From NCBI GenBank assembly GCA_001771585.1, contig MEUE01000001.1:186001-250000 (forward strand): a stretch of DNA of 64,000 nt. Reading direction: 5' to 3'. Position 1 is the stretch's first letter. The number at the start of each line of letters is the position of its first letter. Shown here piece after piece: positions 50,234 through 59,461 of the stretch. The translations under genes and the position numbers were made by a program. A model generated the notes under the pieces. It was not told the DNA's origin. It ran no database searches and was given only the letters and a program-made list of their open reading frames with translations. The DNA comes from a candidate division WOR-1 bacterium RIFOXYB2_FULL_46_45 (GTDB lineage: Bacteria; Margulisbacteria; WOR-1; XYC2-FULL-46-14).

Positions 50234-51160
50234 TTATTTCTGAACACAGTTCCCTATAATTCCGCTTCTTTTTTCAATTCTTCTAGCGTAAATCATTTTA
50301 AAAAAATGAACAGGAGATAACAAAAAAGATTTAGCAAGACTAACTAAAAATTGAATGTATTTTTTTTGCGAATGGTGTTTCGCTGCAGTAATAAAATGCA
50401 CTCCACTTAAGGATTTATTGCGAAGAATGATCCTATCAATAGGATTCCGAACATTAAATTTTTTATAATATTTGTTCAGAACATTGATCCAATTTTTACA
50501 AACCAATCCAAAATCATTGCTCAAATTAGATTCATGCATCCTCCATTTACCAAGTGTTTCATTAATGAAATAAAAATTGTATCCATGATAGGCAATCCTT
50601 AACCATGCCTCATAGTCTTCCGCATGGACAAAATCTTTACTTTCATCAAATCCTCCTATTTTAGCAAACACCCTTTTTGCTACTACAGTTGCACTTCCGT
50701 TTAAGCAATTGCCAACTGTTAGAAGCTGTCTAAACATATTTTCACTCAACGGTCCAACCCTGTCTACAATATTAAGATCTGACTTGCCCTTTTCAAATAT
50801 CGACACATCATGAGAAAGAATATCAATTTCAGGTTTTTCCATAAAAACCCGCATAACCTTCTCCAGTTTATCCTCATGCCATATATCATCTGAATCTAAA
50901 AAAGCCACATAGTCGCCCTCTGCCAGTTTGATTCCCGTATTTCTCGGTCCGGCAACAGATCCTGTATCACTTTGGTAGTGATATCTTAATTTGTCCCAGG
51001 CAAGGTTCCTTACAACCTCTTCCGTATTATCAATTGAACCATTATTAACCACGATCACCTCATAATTCTGATAGGTTTGAGCCTTAACTGAAGCTAAACA
51101 CTCCGGCAAAAAGTGCGCGTGGTTATGGGTAGCAATTACTACGGATACTTTGGGTATCAT
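50234..51160 (-). CDS. Family 2 glycosyltransferase
   Basis: GT-A type: KVSVVIATHNHAHFLPECLA, YEVIVVNNGSIDNTEEVV, AGPRNTGIKLAEGDYVAFLD with the metal site DSDDIWHEDKL (about residue 92), and HAEDYEAWLRIAYHG near 180. It follows the RmlD-like gene by no bases. It likely uses a sugar from the CDP-module beside it, but the donor is not known. Confidence 0.87.
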   Translation of the reverse strand: MIPKVSVVIATHNHAHFLPECLASVKAQTYQNYEVIVVNNGSIDNTEEVVRNLAWDKLRYHYQSDTGSVAGPRNTGIKLAEGDYVAFLDSDDIWHEDKLEKVMRVFMEKPEIDILSHDVSIFEKGKSDLNIVDRVGPLSENMFRQLLTVGNCLNGSATVVAKRVFAKIGGFDESKDFVHAEDYEAWLRIAYHGYNFYFINETLGKWRMHESNLSNDFGLVCKNWINVLNKYYKKFNVRNPIDRIILRNKSLSGVHFITAAKHHSQKKYIQFLVSLAKSFLLSPVHFFKMIYARRIEKRSGIIGNCVQK

Positions 51161-52030
51161 TTATTCACTTTTTAACTCCTCAAGCATTGTTTTGCAATAT
51201 CTTTCTATTGCGTCTTCCCAATTCGGCATGGGAGACAACCCAATAAACTTCAGATTCCAATTATGAAGCATTTCACAGTCAGGGACATTCGCTTTACGGG
51301 GAAAAAGTCCGGAATCCACCGGCACAACCTTAGTTTTTAATCCGCAATTCTCAACAATTTTTTTAACATAGTCGGCTCGGCTTCCTCCTCCATTACCTGT
51401 AACATGATATAATCCCGGACGATCAGCCATAAGAATTTCATCAATCTTCATAACAAGATCACCAATATAGGTAGGAGAACCAAATTTATCCCCTGCAGTT
51501 TTGATCTCACCCCCCTTTGAAGCCTCTAAATAACGCTGATAAACAAAGTTTTTAGGCTGTTTAACGCTTCCTCCAAACAACCATCCCGGACGTATAGCAA
51601 AAGTTCTCTCGCACTCTTTTATTGCAAGGACTTCGCCCTGGTGCTTAGCCCGCGCATACACTGTTTTTAAAACAACCGGATCATATTCTGAATAATATTT
51701 TACCTCATCGCCAAAATAGCCGCAGGAACTAATATAGACAAATCCTGAGTTATTTTTTTGGCAAATCCTGGCCAAATTACTGGTTGCCCAGGAATTGAGC
51801 TTAAAAGCCATTTCCGGATGTTCTTCACAATCATTCACGTGTAATGCGGCCGTATGCAAAACGTAATCTGGCTTGAAATGCAAAATGGCATCTTCAACCT
51901 TACCTATTTCAAGTATATTTAGCTGGCCAATAGTCGGAGCAAAAACATCGTCCCCTCTTTTGGAATAAAAAAACTCCATTTCTGATGCAAGCATCCCTCC
52001 TCCGCCAGTTATAAATATTTTCCTTTTCAT
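51161..52030 (-). CDS. RmlD-like NAD(P)-dependent sugar reductase
   Basis: Extended SDR of the dTDP-4-dehydrorhamnose reductase type: KIFITGGGGMLASEMEFF, YVLHTAALHVNDCEEHPEMA, SSCGYFG and Tyr-x3-Lys in VYARAKHQGEV (about residue 130), then FAIRPGWLFGG. The start at 52030 overlaps the stop of the RmlC-like gene (ATGA). With an RmlC-like cupin, a CDP-glucose synthase and an epimerase it would make a 6-deoxy or branched sugar. Which sugar is not clear. Confidence 0.85.
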   Translation of the reverse strand: MKRKIFITGGGGMLASEMEFFYSKRGDDVFAPTIGQLNILEIGKVEDAILHFKPDYVLHTAALHVNDCEEHPEMAFKLNSWATSNLARICQKNNSGFVYISSCGYFGDEVKYYSEYDPVVLKTVYARAKHQGEVLAIKECERTFAIRPGWLFGGSVKQPKNFVYQRYLEASKGGEIKTAGDKFGSPTYIGDLVMKIDEILMADRPGLYHVTGNGGGSRADYVKKIVENCGLKTKVVPVDSGLFPRKANVPDCEMLHNWNLKFIGLSPMPNWEDAIERYCKTMLEELKSE

Positions 52031-52476
52031 TTGTGTTTTAAGCCCCAATCATATTTAATATGATTTTTAAGCGGATCATAGCGCAGCATTTCATCGGGTT
52101 CATGCGGCAGGTCAGCACAATTTGCAACTATAGCCGGTTTGACCCCAATTGTTTTGTAACCATTAACTACCCCAACCGGAATTCGGATCAATTGATAATT
52201 ATCTTCTCCGGTAAATATCTCCATCAATTCGCCCTTTGTCTTTGAGTCTTTTCTCTCATCAAACAAAACCAGCTTGATCATTCCGGAAATTACGGCATAA
52301 AATTGGGTTTGTTTTGTATGCAGGTGCCAACCTTTGATCACTCCCGGGTAAGCCACGGAAAAATATACTTCCCCAAATTTCTCAAAATGCGGATCCGTAG
52401 ACTTCAGCATATGCATAATCATTCCGCGTTCATCCGGGATTTTCCTTAATTGAATAATTTTTACTCCGTCTATCAT
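52027..52476 (-). CDS. RmlC-like sugar 3,5-epimerase/isomerase (cupin)
   Basis: A 149-residue cupin with the dTDP-4-dehydrorhamnose 3,5-epimerase layout: DERGMIMHML, SVAYPGVIKGWHLHTKQTQF (catalytic His region near residue 50), VLFDERKDS and the IPVGVVNGYKTIG segment. Compared with RmlC it is short and the RGLHYQ motif is KGWHLH, so substrate or activity may differ. It precedes the RmlD-like gene with a four-base overlap. Confidence 0.82.
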   Translation of the reverse strand: MIDGVKIIQLRKIPDERGMIMHMLKSTDPHFEKFGEVYFSVAYPGVIKGWHLHTKQTQFYAVISGMIKLVLFDERKDSKTKGELMEIFTGEDNYQLIRIPVGVVNGYKTIGVKPAIVANCADLPHEPDEMLRYDPLKNHIKYDWGLKHK

Positions 52477-52488
52477 AATAACTCCTTT

Positions 52489-53520
52489 TTACTTTACCCA
52501 ATAAAATTTTTCGTTTAGTCGGCCTTCGCCTTGCAAAAAATTCAATTGCTTCAATCTGATATATTTTCTTCCTTGAAAAGCAGCAAAATCAAGCCTATAT
52601 TTTTTAAAATCATCCAGCAACTCTTCCACTCCCTTTTTAACGTTCCAACTAGGTTTAAAATAATCCTTCAAAATAGTATTTACTTTTGTAAAATCAACTC
52701 GATATGTTCTTGTGTCTGCGCCATGCTCACCAGTAAACTCTAAAATGCAATTAGGAATAACCTCTTTTACCGCTTCGGCTAATTCGCGGACCTGGTAATT
52801 TTCACTGTTCCGTCCAATATTGAAAACCTGATTATGAATCAACTCTTTTGGTGCCTTCAAAACTGCAATAAAAGCCAGACTAAAATCTCTTACATGGATA
52901 AGCGGCCGCCAAGGACTTCCATCGCTCATCAATTTTAATTTTCCAGTTGTATGTCCCCAGGCAGAAAGATTATTTACCACCAGATCAAGCCGAAGAAGAG
53001 GAGAACTGCCGTAAACCGTAGAATTCCTCATAATAACAGGCGAAAAATTATCGTCCGCCAGAGGATGCAATGTTTTTTCTGTGCCTATTTTTGATTTTGC
53101 ATACGCAGTAACCGGATTCAATTCCCCGTTTTCATCAACTGCCAACCCATCTTTTGCAACCCCATAAACACTGCAGGAAGAGGCAAAGACAAAGCGCTTT
53201 ACTCCAGCCTGCTTTGCAAGTTTAGCACAGTTTTCTGAAGCAGCAAGATTGATCTCTTCTGTTATGCCTGGATTTAATGCCCCAATTGGATCATTTGATA
53301 ATCCAGCCAAATGAATTACTGCATCAATTCCATCGAAATCATTAATATCAACTTGTCTTATATCTTTAATAATTTGTTTTCCGCTATATTTTTTATCTTG
53401 AAAGAGGCAGCCATCAAAATAGTTTGTATCCAGCCCAACAACTTCAAATCCGGCTTCTATCAACATCGGACACATAACATTCCCTATATATCCATTGTTT
53501 CCCGTTACTAACACCTTCAT
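52489..53520 (-). CDS. NAD-dependent sugar epimerase/dehydratase
   Basis: Extended SDR: KVLVTGNNGYIGNVMCPM, VIHLAGLSNDP, SSCSVYG and Tyr-x3-Lys in TAYAKSKIGTE (about residue 150). The start at 53520 overlaps the stop of the RfbF gene (ATGA). It resembles the epimerase at 21244-22197. Directly after the CDP-glucose synthase gene, it may act on CDP-glucose or a later intermediate, but it does not carry the marks of the RfbG 4,6-dehydratase with certainty. Confidence 0.85.
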   Translation of the reverse strand: MKVLVTGNNGYIGNVMCPMLIEAGFEVVGLDTNYFDGCLFQDKKYSGKQIIKDIRQVDINDFDGIDAVIHLAGLSNDPIGALNPGITEEINLAASENCAKLAKQAGVKRFVFASSCSVYGVAKDGLAVDENGELNPVTAYAKSKIGTEKTLHPLADDNFSPVIMRNSTVYGSSPLLRLDLVVNNLSAWGHTTGKLKLMSDGSPWRPLIHVRDFSLAFIAVLKAPKELIHNQVFNIGRNSENYQVRELAEAVKEVIPNCILEFTGEHGADTRTYRVDFTKVNTILKDYFKPSWNVKKGVEELLDDFKKYRLDFAAFQGRKYIRLKQLNFLQGEGRLNEKFYWVK

Positions 53521-54305
53521 TTCCACACCTTCCAAAATGCCTTGTTTTGATTCCATAATTCATCCAAATGTTTGGTTTCGCGAAAAGTATCCATACATTC
53601 CCAGGAACCCTTATGAGGATAAACCATCAACTCTCCGGCTTCTGCCAATCTCTCTAGTGCGCCCAATTCAAAATCGCATTCCTTATCCGCACTTAAATAC
53701 TCAAACAACTTCCTATTTAGCACAAAAAAACCACCATTGATCATTCCGGCAGAGGCTTGCGGCTTTTCAGTAAAATTGGTCACCCTGCCATTGTCAATAA
53801 TCAAATCCCCAAAACGCGAAGGGGGTCTGACTCCGGTTAATGTTCCAACCTTGCCGTGTTTGTTGTGAAAATCTATCAGTTCGGCAATATTAACATTTGC
53901 TACACCATCACCATAAGTCAACAAAAAATTGTCCCCATCAATATATTTTTCTATTTTCTTAATCCTGGCACCTTTGAGTGAATCAAGCCCTGTATCCACA
54001 AGAGTTATTTTCCAATTGATTTCATCGCTAAAATTATGAAGTATCATATCTCTTTTGCCATCCAAATTAATTGTAAAATCATTCATTAAAATATGATAAT
54101 TGTAGAAATATTCCTTTATCATCTGCCCTTTGTATCCTAAACAAAGAATAAAATCATTGTAACCAAAATGGGCGTAAATTTTCATAATATGCCAAAGAAT
54201 AGGACGCCCGCCGATTTCTACAAGCGGCTTGGGCTTAATTTCTGTTTCCTCCCGCAATCTCGTACCTTTTCCGCCACATAAAATTACTACTTTGGGCCTA
54301 CTCAT
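53517..54305 (-). CDS. rfbF: Glucose-1-phosphate cytidylyltransferase
   Basis: Makes CDP-glucose from CTP and glucose 1-phosphate. The nucleotidyl-transferase core is VVILCGGKGTRLREETEIKP and KPLVEIGGRPILWHIMKIYA, with FILCLGYKGQMIKEYF and LLTYGDGVANV (metal Asp near residue 129), RPPSRFGDLIID, and ECDFELGALERLA. The segment WECMDTFRETKHLDELW at the C-terminus is typical of RfbF. The start at 54305 has GGAG upstream. CDP-glucose usually feeds 3,6-dideoxyhexose synthesis. The dehydratase RfbG is not seen in the window. Confidence 0.92.
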   Translation of the reverse strand: MSRPKVVILCGGKGTRLREETEIKPKPLVEIGGRPILWHIMKIYAHFGYNDFILCLGYKGQMIKEYFYNYHILMNDFTINLDGKRDMILHNFSDEINWKITLVDTGLDSLKGARIKKIEKYIDGDNFLLTYGDGVANVNIAELIDFHNKHGKVGTLTGVRPPSRFGDLIIDNGRVTNFTEKPQASAGMINGGFFVLNRKLFEYLSADKECDFELGALERLAEAGELMVYPHKGSWECMDTFRETKHLDELWNQNKAFWKVWK

Positions 54306-54348
54306 GGTTGTCTCCATTTATTTTGGTCAATCATATAGTTACATCAAT

Positions 54349-56184
54349 CTATAAAAAAGTCGCCATAGTTTGCTCATTTACAGGCGAGAAACACGCTTGA
54401 ATTATTTGCCCGCCCTTATCTTTTAAATGACTATATTTGACATCACTTAAATTAAGTATTTTATCAATTTCTTCATCAAGCTCATTTAGTGTCCTCGCCA
54501 CAAAATGCATGTCATCTTTAGGAAACCAGTCCATTGGATCAAAATTTAAATCGAGATCGCTTCTCACTCTAATTACTGGAATACCATAAGCTATAGCATC
54601 AAATATTGTAGCAGATGCCATTGCTATCAACATTGATACTTTTGGTAAAACATCAGCCATTGTCTCATCAACGATATCGTATGAATCCTTACTCATTTCA
54701 ACCTTATTGATTATAGCATCCAGCTCTAACGATGACATCATTGGATGTGGTTTAAGCCAAATTCTCAATCTTTTTTGGGCCTGGAGCACATTCCATGCTT
54801 TCGACAATAATTCCAAAGCACTTGATCTTGCCAGAGGCAAAGTTATAAGCACAATATCGTTTTGGCTTCGGTTTTGTCTATTACTATCTAGTTTTAACAA
54901 ATACTGAAATCTCAAGGCCGGTCCAACAACCATTTTAGCAAGAGGGAACCCCTCATCAATCAAAGTCTGCTTAAAAAAATTCCCGGAACAAATTATTTTA
55001 TCTGGCATGGGAAGAATATCAATTTCATCCTTAGATGTATACAAACACAATGATAAAGGAAACAAAGAAGCATGCTGAAAACCATATAATTTTGTGTCTG
55101 GTGAAAACCTAGCCTTTCCAAGTATTAAGGATTTTTCCGGAAGCATGTTTTCAAAAGTATATATTATTTGTTTAATCTTAATTCCCTGATCCCGAAGCCT
55201 TTTAATAAGAAAATAATGCATTATTACCTGGCCTGATTCCCAAAGGAGCATATACCTCATATTCTCATTCTTAAATAAAAGTGATATGTCCATTCCAGCA
55301 AACACAAATTTTCTAAACATCAAAACTACAGAGCGGAAGGCAAGTATAATTGTCTGCAAATAATCATTGGGCCTATAATAATCCTCTGGAATTATAAAAA
55401 CCTGATCAGATTTTCTGATCCGACACATAGCATTAACATACGTTAATTTGCTATTAGTATTTATTATCGGCAGAATAGCAGCACTAACTCCTTTCTCCAA
55501 TAAATAATTGTAGAGATTTGGGAAATATAAATCCCTAAATTCCCCCTCACTGCTAAAGTTTTTTTCGCCCACCCAAGTTCTTATAATCGTCAACTCTCCA
55601 TTTGTGTGTTCTATTGATTTTTTTTTGTTCTGACGTGTTATGAAGGCATAAATCTTTCTGTAAATACTCTTTAAAACAAACCTTGAAGTTCTATATAATA
55701 TTCGAAGGATATCCTTGGCCACATAGAGCTGATAATCATATTTTCTCACAATTCTATAATCAGTAGTAAAATCAGATCTTTTTATTATCTCTAACAATAC
55801 TGCACTTTCGGAGACAATACAGACATTCTTATTTTTAAACTTCGCACTTAAGAGCTCTTTCATGATCTTAAGATAACAAATATAAAGAAAAGCCGGGCTT
55901 CCCATTACATTTTTTTCTGCAACATCGGATATCCACCAAGGCAAAGAATTAAACTTTGTACTTAATGATGCAATATAATCAATGTAAGGCCGACGCAACT
56001 TATACGATATGTCATTTAAAAGATCTCCCAGATCAATATAAAGAGACCCCGCCGGCGCACTTACTTTAAGCTTTAAAAGCCGCTCATAATCTCTGCCAAG
56101 GAAAAGCCAATAAAAGTCCTTCCCATCTCGAAGATTTTTTGGAAAATCATTTTCAGCTAAGATTAAAACTGGCTGTTTAAGCAT
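54349..56184 (-). CDS. Large putative GT-B-like transferase (LIC12162-type)
   Basis: A 611-residue protein, mostly soluble. The C-terminal half looks like a GT-B fold: IKQIIYTFENMLPEKSLILG, YGFQHASLFPLSLC, a linker, IVLITLPLARSSALELL and RIWLKPHPMMSS (about residue 490), then DETMADVLPKVSMLIAMASA and AYGIPVIRVRSD. This resembles CDP-glycerol/Kdo-transferase-like and LIC12162-type surface carbohydrate proteins. The N-terminal 190 residues have no recognised family. It overlaps the KdsB-like gene by eight bases, so it may transfer the CMP-activated sugar made upstream. That is inference. Confidence 0.68.
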   Translation of the reverse strand: MLKQPVLILAENDFPKNLRDGKDFYWLFLGRDYERLLKLKVSAPAGSLYIDLGDLLNDISYKLRRPYIDYIASLSTKFNSLPWWISDVAEKNVMGSPAFLYICYLKIMKELLSAKFKNKNVCIVSESAVLLEIIKRSDFTTDYRIVRKYDYQLYVAKDILRILYRTSRFVLKSIYRKIYAFITRQNKKKSIEHTNGELTIIRTWVGEKNFSSEGEFRDLYFPNLYNYLLEKGVSAAILPIINTNSKLTYVNAMCRIRKSDQVFIIPEDYYRPNDYLQTIILAFRSVVLMFRKFVFAGMDISLLFKNENMRYMLLWESGQVIMHYFLIKRLRDQGIKIKQIIYTFENMLPEKSLILGKARFSPDTKLYGFQHASLFPLSLCLYTSKDEIDILPMPDKIICSGNFFKQTLIDEGFPLAKMVVGPALRFQYLLKLDSNRQNRSQNDIVLITLPLARSSALELLSKAWNVLQAQKRLRIWLKPHPMMSSLELDAIINKVEMSKDSYDIVDETMADVLPKVSMLIAMASATIFDAIAYGIPVIRVRSDLDLNFDPMDWFPKDDMHFVARTLNELDEEIDKILNLSDVKYSHLKDKGGQIIQACFSPVNEQTMATFL

Positions 56185-56935
56185 ATTGTTTCCTGATTTT
56201 ATCTTTTTTCATTAATTCTTTCACAATCTTTAAATCATCTGGGGTATCAACACTAATTTTTGCATCATCAATCAATACCGCCCGCATTTTTATTCCATGT
56301 TCTATTACCCTTAAATACTCGTTAAATTCGATACTCTCCAAAGGAGTCGGGCTCCAAGATGCATATTGCAATAAAAAACCCTTGCGAAAAGGAACAATAA
56401 AACACATCTTTAATTGTTCTTTTACTAGAACCCTAGCATCACTGGGTAAATCAGACCGAGAACAATAAAGGACATTTGATTTAAGATCTAAAACAGCCTT
56501 AATGTCTGACGTCCTGGCTTTTTCATTATATCTCGTCACACCCACCGCTATCTGTAGTTTTGGATCCTTTATTAATGGGGCAACAATTTCATCTATATGC
56601 CTGGGATTAACTAATGGCTCATCCCCCTGAACATTAACAACTATATCGCATTCTACCCCCTGACAAGCCTCTGCCAATCTATCAGATCCGGTTTTATGGT
56701 GTTTGCCAGTCATAATAACAGCAATATTATGTTTCTCGCCGGCTTTTCTAATCTCCTCGCTATCAGTGACCAAATAAACATCATCAAGGCTCTTGGATAG
56801 CTTAGCCCGCCTACAGGTATGGATGGCCATAGGAAGACCTTCAATTTCAATTAGTGCCTTACCTGGCAGACGGCTGGATTCCAGCCTGGCGGGTACCATG
56901 CCGACAACCTTAGTTTTTTTGGTTTTGCTTACCAT
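56177..56935 (-). CDS. KdsB-like CMP-sugar synthetase (3-deoxy-ulosonate cytidylyltransferase)
   Basis: Activates a 2-keto-3-deoxy sugar acid with CTP. KdsB-family marks are VVGMVPARLESSRLPGKALI near the start, CRRAKLSKSLDDVYLVTDSE, DIVVNVQGDEPLVNP (about residue 98), and the KISVDTPDDLKIV end. The length of 252 is that of KdsB. No KdsA or NeuB-type synthase is present in the window, while two aldolase-type proteins and a HAD phosphatase are directly upstream, so the substrate may not be Kdo. Its ends overlap both neighbours by seven to eight bases. Confidence 0.88.
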   Translation of the reverse strand: MVSKTKKTKVVGMVPARLESSRLPGKALIEIEGLPMAIHTCRRAKLSKSLDDVYLVTDSEEIRKAGEKHNIAVIMTGKHHKTGSDRLAEACQGVECDIVVNVQGDEPLVNPRHIDEIVAPLIKDPKLQIAVGVTRYNEKARTSDIKAVLDLKSNVLYCSRSDLPSDARVLVKEQLKMCFIVPFRKGFLLQYASWSPTPLESIEFNEYLRVIEHGIKMRAVLIDDAKISVDTPDDLKIVKELMKKDKIRKQYA

Positions 56936-57699
56936 GAGCTAAATTCTGACTTGATCTTTTTGAACGTTCGACAAAGTTCAGTTGAATCAAGTGAATAAGT
57001 GATAAATTGGATTCCTATTTCTTTGAACCAGCGGAGCATCTTCATATCAGCAGTAAAGGCGCCGACCGTAACTTTCTTCTTCTGCGCCCTAGCAACACAA
57101 TCCTTAACAAAATTTTTTAGTTTTGGATTATCCAATTGCCCCGGCATGTCTAAAGCTTGAGATAAATCACACAGCCCAAAATAAACAACATCAACATTAG
57201 AATCATCCATGATTTTCTCAAGATTTTTAACCCCTTCCTGCCCCTCAACGATCAGCACGCTCATCGTTTTAGTGTTAGCTTTTTCAGCATGCTTTGAAGT
57301 ATCCTCTGGATCGTATCCTCCCGCCCGGGTAAAAGGAGATAGCCCTCGCTCTCCAATCGGGTGATATTTAATAGCCCTGATTGCATTTTCTCGATCAGCC
57401 ACTGTTTCAATATGAGGGACAACAACACCATGCGCACCAACATCTAATGCTCGCAAAATATCGGCCTCGTCATTTCGAGGAACTCTGATCAAAGGAGTAC
57501 AATTTTCAACTTCGGCGGCTCTGACCATATTTTCAGCAGTTTCAAAACTAATCGGACCATGCTCCATATCAATGATAATAAAATCCATGCCGGAAGCTGC
57601 CAGGACATTAACGGTTGAAGCTGATGGCAGGATACACCAGGTGCCCAAAACCTTCTCTCCTTTATGTAATTTTTCCTTCAAAACATTGTTTTTAATCAT
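56929..57699 (-). CDS. HpcH/HpaI-family class II pyruvate aldolase
   Basis: Metal-dependent aldolase that joins pyruvate or a related 2-keto acid with an aldehyde. GTWCILPSASTVNVLAASG and MDFIIIDMEHGPISFET (about residue 40), LIRVPRNDEADILRALDVGA, VVVPHIETV and VYFGLCDLSQAL are typical, with Glu in IVEGQEGV as metal ligand. It is nine bases after the HAD phosphatase and overlaps the KdsB-like gene by seven, so its product is probably a ulosonic-type sugar acid. Length 256 is normal. Confidence 0.88.
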   Translation of the reverse strand: MIKNNVLKEKLHKGEKVLGTWCILPSASTVNVLAASGMDFIIIDMEHGPISFETAENMVRAAEVENCTPLIRVPRNDEADILRALDVGAHGVVVPHIETVADRENAIRAIKYHPIGERGLSPFTRAGGYDPEDTSKHAEKANTKTMSVLIVEGQEGVKNLEKIMDDSNVDVVYFGLCDLSQALDMPGQLDNPKLKNFVKDCVARAQKKKVTVGAFTADMKMLRWFKEIGIQFITYSLDSTELCRTFKKIKSEFSSW

Positions 57700-57708
57700 G
57701 TTATCCTC

Positions 57709-58464
57709 CTAACTCACCAATATTTTAGAAATATCTTCAACCACTAATTCGGTCAATTCAGCCAGGCGCGACCGCGACGAGATCCCGGTACAAACGGCAA
57801 TACAGGCCTTAAGTCCAGCATTGTTTCCCATTTGGATATCTGTTTCAGCATCACCAACCATGACTGCAGCCAATTTATCAGCTTTCAATTCCTTTAATAT
57901 CAAATTAATCATGTCAGGAGCTGGCTTTGATTTTTTAACTGAATCAGCACCAACAATATAATCCAACTTATCAGTTAATGCTAAGAAATCCATTGATATC
58001 TTAGCTCTCTCTTCTCTATCTGTGGTAGCAATAGCAATCTTGCAATCTCTACTTAGTAAAACATCTATCAACTCTTTTGCTCCAGGCAACGGTTTGATCA
58101 GTTCTCCCAGCATATCGGTTGACCATTGATCAACCTCTTTGAATATTTCAAAACAGACCAGCCCGGCATCGATTATTCCCCAAACAGCTAACTGATCAAC
58201 CGCCGCTTGCATCACAATCTCCCGTTTTTTGATCCCAACCGGCCCCTCGGAACGCAACTGCCCGGCTTTAACATCAACCCCCATCGCGAACATCAAAGCA
58301 GTTTTATCCTCCTCATTCAGTTTGAATCGATTGCAGATAAGCTCTGCCCGCTTGGCGATCATCTGTGACCAGTAATGATAGAGGTCAATGAGTGTGCCAT
58401 CTCTATCGAAAATGACCAAATTAATATTTTCAATAATATTGTCGTTAATTTTTAAATCAACCAC
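57709..58464 (-). CDS. HAD-family phosphatase
   Basis: Haloacid-dehalogenase type hydrolase of 251 residues: motif I VIFDRDGTLID (about residue 17), motif II IAIATTDREERA, motif III Lys in KKSKPAPDMI and motif IV AVMVGDAETDIQMG. The start is the GTG at 58464, placed seven bases after GGAG; the frame is open to 58506 but that part lies inside the upstream gene. In this cassette it would remove a phosphate from a sugar-acid phosphate, as KdsC does before CMP activation. Confidence 0.85.
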   Translation of the reverse strand: MVDLKINDNIIENINLVIFDRDGTLIDLYHYWSQMIAKRAELICNRFKLNEEDKTALMFAMGVDVKAGQLRSEGPVGIKKREIVMQAAVDQLAVWGIIDAGLVCFEIFKEVDQWSTDMLGELIKPLPGAKELIDVLLSRDCKIAIATTDREERAKISMDFLALTDKLDYIVGADSVKKSKPAPDMINLILKELKADKLAAVMVGDAETDIQMGNNAGLKACIAVCTGISSRSRLAELTELVVEDISKILVS

Positions 58465-59461
58465 GTAAAGGCTCCATATTTGCATCAACCAGTTTTTTAG
58501 CGACATTTACCGCCTGTTTCAACAAAGCTAAATCATTATCAAAGTCTTTTTGATTAATAATTGTCACCACGATCTTTCTAGCAAAAGTCCCAATTGATAT
58601 GCCATGAACTTTAACGCCACAAAGTTTAAGCAACTCCCCTGTTTTGCTGTTTGTCCCTCCAGAAGCTAATATTTTTACTGGTAATTTATGCTTAATAATT
58701 ATATCTGAAATAGCAACTGTTTGCAGTGTGGTATTAAAATCATCGCTTCCCCCGCTCATAGGCACTCCATCTGCCTGAACAATCAGGCGATCAGGAGTTA
58801 CGGCCAAAGCCGATTTAATCCTTTTTATCAGATGGTGATCGCTAAGCTGCGAGCGGTCCATACACATGCTGATAAAATTATCTTTCAAAAAACCGGCCAT
58901 AAGCTGCCAATCTTTTTCAACAGACTCATCATCAGGGATAATTGCGTGTAATTCAAAGGTTTCAACTCCGTTTTTCAAACACTCCGGCAGAATAGTTTTA
59001 AGCTCACTCCTTTTATCAAAAAAAGTTACCGCATTAACGGGACAAACCCTGGCACAATCACCACAACCAATACACTTTTTTTCAATAACCTGATGCTGAT
59101 CTGCGATAGCTTTTTGGATACAATCTTTTCGGCAAGCGTCACAATGGGTACAAAGTGAAGCGTCAATTTTTGCTTTGCGGATATGCGGATCGCCGCGCAT
59201 GCCAATACTCACGTTTATAAAGGGCCTCGTTTTAAGTTTGATCCCAAGTTTTGGAGCCAGCTCAAAAGCTTGATCAACACCAAGGGATGAGCTTTTGACC
59301 ACTTCTACATTAGCTGAAATATCAATTCCTAAAGCTCCGGCTAAAGTATAAATTAACGAAAGCTTCCGCACCTCTTCCGCATCTTCGTTGCCTGCGCCGC
59401 AAACTATTTTAAAATACTCGCGCCGCTCAAATATCTCTTTTAATTCTTCATACCTGCTCAT
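58457..59461 (-). CDS. LdpA-like [4Fe-4S] protein
   Basis: N-terminal domain about residues 1-95 (FKIVCGAGNEDAEEVRKL), then two ferredoxin motifs, CTHCDACRKDC (about residue 105) and CIGCGDCARVCP (about 130), and a TIM-barrel-like C-terminal part (about 150-330: RLIVQADGVPMSGGSDDF, VKILASGGTNSKTGEL). The layout fits the LdpA C-terminal-domain family, known mostly from cyanobacterial redox sensing, but its role elsewhere is unknown. Overlaps with both neighbours show it belongs to the aldolase cassette; it may supply electrons or act as a carbon-carbon bond enzyme itself. Confidence 0.75.
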   Translation of the reverse strand: MSRYEELKEIFERREYFKIVCGAGNEDAEEVRKLSLIYTLAGALGIDISANVEVVKSSSLGVDQAFELAPKLGIKLKTRPFINVSIGMRGDPHIRKAKIDASLCTHCDACRKDCIQKAIADQHQVIEKKCIGCGDCARVCPVNAVTFFDKRSELKTILPECLKNGVETFELHAIIPDDESVEKDWQLMAGFLKDNFISMCMDRSQLSDHHLIKRIKSALAVTPDRLIVQADGVPMSGGSDDFNTTLQTVAISDIIIKHKLPVKILASGGTNSKTGELLKLCGVKVHGISIGTFARKIVVTIINQKDFDNDLALLKQAVNVAKKLVDANMEPLRG

